From Paralithodes platypus (taxonomy: Eukaryota > Arthropoda > Malacostraca > Decapoda > Lithodidae), in assembly GCA_032716605.1 (NCBI GenBank), contig CM064501.1:19510687-19574686 (forward strand): a DNA stretch of 64,000 bases. The letters are read 5' to 3'. Shown here piece after piece: positions 55,317 to 64,000 of this stretch. The notes below the pieces were generated by a model. It worked only from the letters and a program-made list of their open reading frames with translations. It made no database searches and was not told where the DNA came from. The number at the start of each line of letters is the position of its first letter. Within the stretch, counting starts at the first letter, position 1. Both the position numbers and the translations under genes were made by a program.

Positions 55317-57154
55317 GAAGATGATTAATAGGAAGCATAAGAAGGTATGAATACTCGTACAAGACAAATGATAGAAATGAACAACTAGCATTAGTGGATC
55401 TGGATGGAGCCTAGTCTCTCACTTCCAATGTTCAGGTATACTCTTCTGATCACTGGCTTGGTTCGCAAGTTTATATACTGGAAGACACCAATGTTACTTA
55501 TAGATTCAATTTCACTAATTAGATTTATTACTGGCAGTTCTGGTGCACAAGTAGTAGTTCACAGACTAGAATTAGACACGCGTATTTTTAGAGCACGGGA
55601 ATTCTAGTAACCTCAGGGGGGTACTGATCTAAGTTTTATATTCTTATAGCAGAAATACGTAGAACACAAATCAGTGGGCGAACGTTAGATATCACTAGGG
55701 TTTTACTTCTATGTAATAATATCTGAATAGGGGTAATTACGAGAGTTAATGTCGCCTGTTAATTAATGAACACTGATACGCTTAGCACTTCCCAATAGAA
55801 TGGTTGTATATGAATTATACTGGGGCAAAGATATAGCCACTTCATAGAAAGATTAATAAGTGAGTCTCTAATTAGTACTGTAACATGGTAGCACTAATAA
55901 AGTGAATCTTGGGTAGTATTTGGTTGGTCTGGTCCTGGTTATCTTGCGTCCGTGATGTTGGGGGCTAACGACTGGTTCCGCGGCCGTCCAGGGGGTCCAT
56001 ATGTAGGAAGTTCTCAAGACGGATCTCTTGGCGATCGTTGCTGGCTACACGCTTATATACCCACTGGTGTGTGAAGGTTATAAGGTGCACGTAGATTTCT
56101 TGTACGTGGACAGATGCTTCTATCTCAAATCTGCCACGGAGTCTGCCGGCTCTGGAACTCAAATCTCAGGAACAACACAAGGGCAGAGCTAGAGGTCAAC
56201 TTAAGGGGGCCAGCCACTGGTTGGTGTCTATCTTTCAACTGATTTTACTGGGGCTGGAGCTGGGTTTATAGGCTCGGTTTTGGACCCTGTAGGCCATAGG
56301 GATCTCGAGTCTTATGGAATTATTTGAGCTCTCAATAGATACGGGGACTAGGTAAGGTGGTGATTACTGTTGTGGCACATGGCTATAGGGAGCCTTCATA
56401 ATGTGATATAACTGAGCCTTAGTAAGAGGTACTATTTTGGCTATACTGGAAGTATTGAGGGGAGGGAGACTGGATCTACTTTGCGAGGAGGACTGGGACA
56501 GCTGTGATAGGAGCGTCTCTCTTATATTGCTCAGTCTTCATTCTATGGTATAGCTGAGGTGCTAATTTGATTATCCGAGTATGCAAGAAAGGTGAATGGG
56601 TTATTGTGGGTTAATAGAGGTTAGTAAAGGGGTTAGTCATGCATGGTTATTTCATTGATAGGAAGAATAACTGTGCTACCTGGCAATGACCCGGAAGTCA
56701 AAACAGGGGTCAGGTATACCTCCGCAGGGGTGGGGGTCTCCCTCCTCGGGTGGGTAAAAAAGGGGAGGTGCGCGCCCTCTCTCTGTGATGGTCATCCGGC
56801 GGCTGTGGCTAGGGGCTTGCCATATCACAAGTGTTTGTAATAACCCTCTGTTTATGAGACAGATGTAAGTGTTCGTAATACCAAAACCGAAGGTACCTTG
56901 ACTAGCTGGTTTAATCGGTTGGGTTGTTAATTGCATGGTTTGCTGGATGTGGTGGAGACAGGGTTGCTAACTCTGCCACATTTATCTGGAAGTATGGCAA
57001 TAGAAGTTAGTCACTGGCGAGGCGGCTAGCCTCGCACTGACGATCATTTGGTACAGGGTTGTGAATGGGTTGTGAGGGAATAGATGGCATGCAAAGGGTT
57101 AGTAAAGTTCTAATGTTGTTCCGTCCTACTAAGGGAAGGTAGGCTGGATAGGAG

Positions 57155-57167
57155 TATATATATAAAA
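57155..57167. promoter_or_regulatory. TATA box in F LTR
   Basis: TATATATATAAAA, conserved at 19701-19713. The TATA run is nearly palindromic; the AAAAGG side fits the plus strand better, so antisense promotion is possible. Confidence 0.4.
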
Positions 57168-57998
57168 GGTTGGAGAATGTTAGCAACGGAAAAATCAAGG
57201 ATATTCAGGAGGTATGGTGGAGAGGCTAGGTCGGAAAGGAGTCGAGGAGCGTGGGGGGTTAATGAGAGGGAGAGGGTTCAGGGGGCTACGTGGAAGTTTG
57301 ACCCTAAGGTCTCCGGGCGTAGGGGTGGCATTAGACTACAGTTGATATTGGAGTTTGGGGGTTAATGACAGGGAAAGTATGTTAGCCAAATGCTACCGGG
57401 GGATGAGCAATACGGGGTGGTATATGAGTCTGGAAAGGATAGAATCATGTGGACTGTGGGGCTGTGGGGAAGAGGAGGTTAACTGTAGGTGTGTGCTTGA
57501 CTGTGGATCAAAGTAGGGAAAAACATGGTGTATTATTACTCGTCAATACAATGGTTATGGATACTGTTAATCTGACACTATTTCTTGCTGATCTAGTTGT
57601 TCCTGGGAACTGCGTTTTCTATGATATATACACAAAAGAAAACGACAGTTCGTAGGGTTAACTTCGGTATTGTTTCGTGGTGAAAATGCGTCGAGACAAT
57701 GGTAACAGAGGGTTGTATATACAATCTCTGGTTGGGGTAAGAATTAAAGTTACTGCATGGTGGCTAACATCTTCAGTCATTGCTGGCTAGGTCTTACAGG
57801 AACAATGGTTCTATATACACTGGTGTACCCGTGGGTATCATAGTTTCTTATCAATTAGGACATGGGGTTTTAACATACTACTTCTCGGATGGAAGAACAT
57901 ACATAGATTTATGGGGGCGGTTGGTCTTCAGAAACTTAGTCTGGCAAGACAAGGTATTTTAAGGGGGTGAACATATTACTTCTCAGATGGAAGAACAT

Positions 57999-58333
57999 TA
58001 TAGGTTTGACTCCTGTAAGGAGATAAAGAAAACCTAATATTTAGTAGTGGCCCCGTAATCATTGACGAACACACCCTCTTCAAACACTCATCCGCCGTAG
58101 TTTTGAATCTACCGCGCAGAGCATTTAAAATATGAGGAGCCTTCATCATGAGCGCACGCGACCTCACTCATGGCTTCAGTCTTTATAAATTGGGTTCTCA
58201 CTACGAAAAAACTTCGTAAAATATAAAAACAAAAAGAAAATAAGAATAACTATTCAATAAGCTTTCCATAATATTGTGGATGTACTTGTGTGGATCTTTG
58301 ACCAGACGCTGACTCAGGTGTCATTCTTCCTTC
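57999..58333 (-). repeat. Right inverted terminal repeat of E
   Basis: Right-end copy in reverse with a short deletion near 58070 (part of ATGCCTATTACATAAGG missing). Confidence 0.88.
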
Positions 58334-58404
58334 ACTGACATATCAAGTAACCAAAATCCTTAATACATCAACGAATGGGAAGGGGATGGTCGGGAGGGCC
58401 CCAG

Positions 58405-58512
58405 TCGTCAATGATTACGGGGCCACTACTAAATATTAGGTTTTCTTTATCTCCTTACAGGAGTCAAACCTATAATTTATTAGTGGCCCCTCCATCATTG
58501 ACGAACATGCCT
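58405..58512 (-). repeat. Internal complementary region of E
   Basis: Intact circle-junction copy. It retains the bases deleted from E's own right ITR. Confidence 0.9.
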
Positions 58513-59075
58513 GATTTCTAAGACTGGAGGGGGACATTCGTAATCATATCATAACTCTAGAAAAGCAGATAATCAAACAACCACATAGTATTCTTTCTTT
58601 GAAAAATATATATTTAATGGCGCAGCACATATATACAAAAAGGGGGTCAAGCAGGGGCGTGCTTCAAAGAAGCCTGCTTGATACAAAAGGTTAACTCTTG
58701 AGACTCTGCGAACAGATCTGTAAGTTAAAAAGGCACCCCACTCAACATAAGTGGTGAAAAATAAAAACTTATAAGTTTACATGTGCACATATAACCCCAT
58801 AATACTCGTGGAAATATTTTGCAAAATATATCCAATGCTTAAAACTAAATTGCTTTTACAGCCAAAATTATTATAACAACACTGTTGTTTGTACTAACAT
58901 TGTACTAGCACAATTTCCCGCCCTGAATAGAACAGAGAAATTTTCATATCACATTACCCATACTCGTATCACAGCTCTTATACTCCGGCGGGGTCTAGGG
59001 TGTCCTATGTTACACTGACTGCACCCCCCCCCCCCCTTTCCTTGAAATTAAAACAAAAAGTTACTTAAGGGCCAC
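58513..59075 (-). other. 3' region of E with hairpins and C run
   Basis: Sense arms CAAGCAGG/CCTGCTTG (plus-strand about 58647-58682), CCACTT/GAGTGG (about 58738-58758), and the C run at 59022-59035 inside the GGGTCTAGG/CCTAGACCC stem. No gene. Confidence 0.6.
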
Positions 59076-60449
59076 CTAGACCCTCTGCCTTAAAGCTATA
59101 CATGGCAAGGAAGGTTTGTCTAGAGCTACTGACAGGTACCGAGTCAAAAACGTATGATTAGAGGCCCACAAATGCGTGGACGTAATATCTTCCACAGAAA
59201 AATTCTTAAGGAAACGCAAAGAGGCTGCCCATTTGCGTAAATCGTGGGCCCTACCCACAACGCCGGGATTACTCTCTTTAATGACCTCGACCAAAAGAGA
59301 AGCTAATCTACGTTTCAGTAAGCGCTTACCCGTACTTGCCACCCATAAAGCACCCTGGGGGTTTAGAGGAGCTATCCTCAAATATTTGGTTAGAGCTTGC
59401 ACTGGACATAAATTATGGTGCACCTTCCCCCTTTTCAATGCCGGCACAGTGAACTCAGAAAACACGTGTGCACTGTGCTCATTCTTGGCTACAAACCCTG
59501 GGGAAGGTGCAATGTGAATACATTCATTAAGCCTACCAAACCTGAGGCAATTAGGTGTGTTGCTCATGGCCGCCAGCTCTGACACTCTGTTTCCGGTGGC
59601 CAAAGCCAAAAGGAATACAGCCTTTTTTAAGAGTAATGTAAAATCTGCAGTATTTTGGTACAGACGGGAGTGAAGTAATGACAATGCTTTGTCCAGAGAC
59701 CAAGTAGGCATGAGCTGACGGGGAGGTGGGCGGAGTTTAAAACATGCCCTCATAAAACCTGTTTCCTCCGCAACTGGTATTGAGAGACCGGTAAGGTCCC
59801 AAAATGGTATTCTAATCGCTGTTAAGTGATTTTTTAACGTTACCACAGATAAACGTTTCTGCTCAAACAGATAATTTAAATAATTAAAAACTAACGCCAC
59901 CGAGGGCACAGTTTGTTCTGTTCTAAGGATCCAAGAAGTAAAGGCTTGCCAATGCGATTGGTACTGTCATTTTTTAGACTGAGGATATTGATTCAATAAT
60001 TTATTGGTCACTTCTCTACCATATGGTGCTAGCCACTTGGCCTCCTGAATGTCCATAATGCAAAAGTCAGCGAGGTCGCTAGGTTGCCAATCGTGTCTAA
60101 GTGGAAAAACCCGACCGGGAGCGACACCGGGTGCGGGCACCACGTTTTCAATTGCTGGTACCACAACTGCGCCGGCCACAGGGGCGCGATTATCGAGACT
60201 AAGCCCCGATAATCTCGTAGTTTGTTTACTACATGGCACATTAGAGACGCGTCTGGTGGAGGAAACAGATAGATGGAACTCCACCTGTTCCAGTCTGTCA
60301 CCAGGGCGTCTGGCCCCCCTGCCGGCGTTATCATCCGGCGGGTGAGGTACAGTGGGAGTTTGTGAGTCTCCTTGGACGCGAACAGATCCACTTGTGGATG
60401 GTAAAGCTCTGCAATCATTTGGTTGAAAATGGGTTGCTTGAGCGCCCAT
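59076..60449 (-). pseudogene. YR: Tyrosine recombinase of E, one internal stop
   Basis: The normal C-terminus is present: ATGNRVSELAAMS, HDLRKWAASL and TRYLSVALDK, ending at the usual stop at 59076. A CGA-to-TGA change at 59967-59969, in the N-terminal DNA-binding part, splits the frame; such C-to-T changes at CpG are typical of decay. The upstream part overlaps the RNase H ORF, as in A2. Confidence 0.83.
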
Positions 60450-61950
60450 TCTACTGTTGTGCTCTGTCTCCGAGACAGAGCGTCTGCCCAGACGTTTGCT
60501 ACGCCTGGGAGATAAGATGCGTGAAGATGAATGTCCAGCCTGTTGGCTAGAGTAAAAATCTCTTCTGACACGTTTAGCAACTTCCGAGATCTCGTTGACC
60601 CTTGTTTCTGAATACAGTGAACCGCATTCAGATTGTCCATTCTGAAGGCCACCGACTTGCCCCGTAAAGTAGAGCCGTGAGCCTGAAGTAAATATAAGGG
60701 GACTAGTAATTCCTTGACATTGATGTGGAGATTTCTAAATGGGAACAAAGCCCTTGACCCTGGTGCCCTTGGTTTAACTGAAAACCCCAACCTATCGTTC
60801 CTGACGCATCCGTGTCTACCCATACCGTCGGCGGAGGAGAGGTCCATGACATTACCGAGTGCAACATTTCCCTCTTCGCCCAGACCGCTAGTTAGTTGTG
60901 GATTAATTTTGGTATGGGCCATAATTTTTTTGCCGGCAATAGCGGAAAATATCTGTAGCCCTCCAATATTAAACGCTTTACTTTCAACCGGCCCAACATT
61001 ACAGTTAGTTGAATCCAGTTGAGAGAGCCGACCAGAGACTCCCAAATTCTGTGTGTCGTAGTCAGACTGTGAAGGAACCTGAACAGTTTCCTTCGAAATC
61101 TGTTTCGATTGTCCACACTCTGACTCAGAGTGAGAGCAGCTGTGTCCCAAACCAGCCCTATCCACTGAACTACTCGTGAGGGAACAAGGTTTGACTTTAC
61201 CAGATTTACCTTGAACCCTAGAGTTTTGACATGTTTTAATGTTATGTTGACATGATTTATGCATACTTGCTCTGTCTCTGCCACCACCAGCCAGTCGTCT
61301 AGGTACCACAAAATCCTGATCCCTTGTTTTAACAATGGCATCAGTGCTTGCCGGACTAATTTCGTGAATAAGCGAGGTGCCAGGTTCAAACCGAATGGCA
61401 TCCTCTGAAAAACATAAGTTTGATCCCTGATCCGTAAGGCCAGAAATCTTTGAAATCTTTTGTTTACCGAGACGTGCCAATAAGCGTCTGTCAGGTCTAA
61501 GGAACACATCCAACCTCCCGGCGGAAGTGTTAGCCTGATTTGGTGCACTGTTAACATCCTGAATGACTCGTTGTGAATGTGAAGGTTCAGATATGACAGG
61601 TCTACGACGGGTCTCATCTGAACACTGTCCCTTTTGGGAACCAAAAATAGCTTGGATGTGAAGACTGGGTAATTTTGAGGGACCGGGATGATGACATTCT
61701 TGGCCATCATTTCCGTGACCAGTGACTCCACCTCTAAAGAAACTAGATTCGCCGTTGTCGGCTGACGTAAACGAGGTCGCCGGAGCCACTGCCAAGTGAT
61801 GCCTTTGCATGCCACCATCCTTGCCCAAGTGTTTAACGGCCATGCTTGGTGACACGTTCGGAACGACCCAGTTAGCAGACAAGGGTTCGCCGGCTGTACT
61901 ACCCTCGGATCCACCCGCCTTAAGACCGGCCCCGGGAATGAGAGAGACAT
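60029..61950 (-). pseudogene. pol: Reverse transcriptase / RNase H of E (stop and frameshift)
   Basis: RT is open from an ATG at 61950, which overlaps the gag stop as TAATG, to a TAA at 60892-60894. It contains MRPVVDLSYLN, SLDLTDAYWHV, PFGLNLAP and YLDD. RNase H (VDTDAS with TGG kept where A2 has TAG, NVKELL, RMDNLNAV, ADALSR) continues to 60029 after a one-base loss near 60727. RT motifs are well preserved. Confidence 0.85.
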
Positions 61951-64000
61951 TAGTTTTTTGATGGTGGTGGAGGTGGTGGTGGTGGACGCTTCGCCGGCTG
62001 GCTGGCGTTGGCAGAAGACGTGCCCTGACCTGGTTTATTATAGCCTCGTCCTTTCTGACCTGTAAACTTACCCTGTTTGTACCTGTACTGACCTTGAGTG
62101 GAGGAGGACTTAGGTAGATGAAAGGGCTTAGATCCCCCGGCTGTGCTTTTGCGACTGGCTTGGGTTTGGGGAAGTTAAAGGCAGGTTTCTTAGAAGGGGC
62201 GGGACTATGTTTAAAGGCCTGAGCCATATTAAAAACGGTTCTCCACACCTCAGGGGACATTAAAGAGGGAGTGAGCACTGGTGACATGACCACCTGATTC
62301 GCAATACGATCAGGAAGCTTCCGTACTAAGGACATCCTGAGATCTTCTCGTGCTCGCACCGCCTCAAGCAAGGCTGTGCGTATGTCACCCAATGACTGAA
62401 TTGACGACTGAAGGAGTAGTCGCCGAGACAGTTCAACCGATCTTCTAGCATCCGCGTCTGCGATTGCCTGAGTGGACCGGAGCATCGATTTAGCCACCTG
62501 TTGCGTCACAATGTACTGTGAGAACAGTCTAAATGCTTTCCCCCGTAGCCTAAATTCTCGGTCTAGGTGAGTAGGGGTAGGGGTAGTGAAAGGGTCCTTG
62601 AGTTCACATAAATTGATTTTGGGGGCAGCTAAGAAATCAAACAAAGCTGAAGGGACTCCGCCGGCAGAACACACTGGCATCGAAAACCAAGAATGACTAT
62701 CCTGAGCGATCTGGTGGGAAGTTTTTGAGGTGAAGGTGGTCACAAAGTTCTGAGCCTCCGTCTCCCAATCCACCCAAGGTCCCGGACCCAACTGCCCCAC
62801 CTTCAACACTGGATTAGCGGCTGAGTCTGTGACAGTTTGCAAATCAAGTTCTGGTGTGAGGGTTGACAGTGTCTTTATGTCATTAAAACCATCATGCTTG
62901 GACCAGTCAGAAAACAGTTTCGAAGCTGAGGCAGGGGGCAGGGCAGGTTTAGCAGTATAAACAAAATAGTCCTGGTGATAATAATTAGGAATGGCCTTAA
63001 CATTAACATCTAGTACATTCCCCAAAGTATCCAAGGCCCTTAATTTTTTAGATTTATTGCCTTGTATTACCCACTCTCGTGGCACCGGAAGTTCCCCTGA
63101 CAAGGTAGGTTGAGCGACCTCTGGATTAGTGGGGATCAAGTGAACCCATGACTCATCTGGGCCGTACAGTAAGGGCATAGCTACCTTTCTCATAGGTGCT
63201 TTATCTAAAGGGGGTGGATTGACATCCGTTATAACCCTTACATTCGAAGTAGTCAGTGCCGCCGTAGCAGGCCTAGTGACCACCGATGGTGATATAGAGG
63301 GAGGGTGAGGGATCTGAGTCAAAGCAATAGAAGTCATCAGAGGCCGGACGTTAGAACTTGTCATAGGAGCTCCCAGGTCCACTGTAGGAGTCTCCGGCTG
63401 TTGGCCAAAAATTTTAGTGAGAGCATTAACTAGCAGCCCATCTATTTCCTCTGCTGTGACAAATTTATTCGATGATGAACTCAAAGGTGAATCATTACAT
63501 TCCTGTGCGGCGTCTAAAACTGACCCTGACTCCTGCACTTCCATGTCTGAGATGATAGATACATCGTCTTTGTCATCCGGCTCACCACGAGAGGATTCCG
63601 CCGAAGTCGGAGTCTCATCTTGTTGTAAAGACAAGTCAGGAATAGATGATGGGATCGCCGCGTCCCGGTGGACATCAGCCACTGTTTGTGTAGTTCTAGC
63701 CATAGGTTGAGAAAACCGCCAAACACCCATGCCTTGGCCTGCACTCCCTTGGGAGTCTGAAATACCCTCAATTATGGAGTTCCCACTTGACTCTGCCAGT
63801 GGACGATCACTGTCCACTGAACTCTCCAAATCTAGAGTTAAAATACTAAGAGGTAAACTATGTTTTGGTACTGGTACTAAATTCTCCCCATGAGATTGCA
63901 CACTAGCTCTGTCGGGGGTAGAGGTATGACGAGAGGCACTAGACTCCGGTGAACGCCGGGAGGCCTTTCGATCATGCGAGTCCTTTCGGGAAGATTTGTG
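61950..64000 (-). pseudogene. gag: gag of E, partial and frameshifted
   Basis: The frame at 64000 is already inside the RS-rich part. It continues through EEIDGLLVNALTKIFG, TSNVRPLMTS, PPLDKAPMRKVAMPLL and DIRTALLEAVRARED, without the frameshift seen in A2 near 11990. A one-base loss in a G run at about 62133-62138 moves the C-terminal part into another frame. The proper stop is the TAA at 61950-61952. Its N-terminal cysteine region is outside the window. Confidence 0.82.

Larger units (their letters stand above)
55170..57998 (-). repeat. Gypsy F 5' LTR (downstream part)
   Basis: The LTR ends in CA at 55170 next to the primer-binding site. It is 2.83 kb up to the insertion of E, and comparison with the left copy implies a full LTR of about 3.5 kb. 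AATAAA (plus-strand 55311-55316) with TG-rich sequence behind it is the likely polyadenylation region. The palindromic TATA run is at 57155-57167. No host gene in it. Confidence 0.85.
57999..64000 (-). mobile_element. DIRS-like element E with gag, RT/RNase H and YR, 5' end outside window
   Basis: Right terminus at 57999 within the F LTR after GAACAT. In order follow right ITR, ICR, 3' region, YR, RT/RNase H and gag; the gag start and leader lie beyond 64000. It is the closest relative of A2 here. Lesions: a one-base loss in gag (about 62135), TAA in RT at 60892-60894, a one-base loss before RNase H (about 60727) and TGA in YR at 59967-59969. Confidence 0.9.

Noticed and set aside
60029..63901. 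A 1290-codon single polyprotein
   Set aside because: It runs through three different ancestral frames joined by two one-base losses, and RT lies in another frame.

Overview
This window is eukaryotic repetitive DNA, most likely from an invertebrate animal. The animal assignment is inference from the element families; no host gene was found to confirm it. I recognise no host gene, tRNA, rRNA or CRISPR array. Almost every base belongs to one of two retrotransposon families: DIRS1-like tyrosine-recombinase (YR) retrotransposons and a Ty3/gypsy-type LTR retrotransposon with very long LTRs. They are nested several layers deep.

Layout by native element. A (1-3800, +) is the 3' part of an RT-less DIRS-like copy. 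It sits in the leader of X (3801-8003, -), and X sits in a plus-oriented gypsy LTR piece (8004-9179 and 17852-17915). That LTR piece is split by A2 (9180-17851, +), a structurally complete 8.67-kb DIRS element with gag, RT/RNase H, YR, inverted terminal repeats (ITRs) and an internal complementary region (ICR). Next comes F, a minus-strand gypsy element. Its 3' LTR (17916-20551 and 46721 to about 47442) is split by B (20552-46720, -). B is a roughly 10.8-kb RT-less DIRS element that carries two further insertions: C (23830-32086, +, full-layout but degenerate) and D (33078-40217, -, RT-less with an intact gag-YR fusion ORF). F's internal region (47443-55169) encodes gag, protease, RT/RNase H and integrase in several frames. 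Its 5' LTR (from 55170) is split by E (57999 to beyond 64000, -), a near-full-length DIRS copy with gag, RT/RNase H and YR.

The termini were fixed by two independent readings that agree. The ICR is the reverse complement of the left end joined to the reverse complement of the right end. Empty sites in other repeat copies of this same window also show where the insertions lie, with no target-site duplication. This is the DIRS mode of a circular intermediate integrated by a tyrosine recombinase.

The most unusual material is the following. (1) Non-autonomous DIRS derivatives have lost RT but keep YR, ITRs and ICR; D has an intact fused ORF and A and B share one deletion junction. (2) The 5' leader in the RT-less copies is amplified into tandem units of about 1.94 kb, each with a TATAAAA box, ordered hairpin and CCCGGCGG motifs, a copy of the gag start and a conserved 119-codon ORF. 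(3) The 3' region has hairpins that covary between copies, and a stem enclosing a long G tract overlaps the YR stop codon. The RT-bearing copies A2 and E each carry several frameshifts or stops, so neither looks autonomous as read, while D retains a complete YR.
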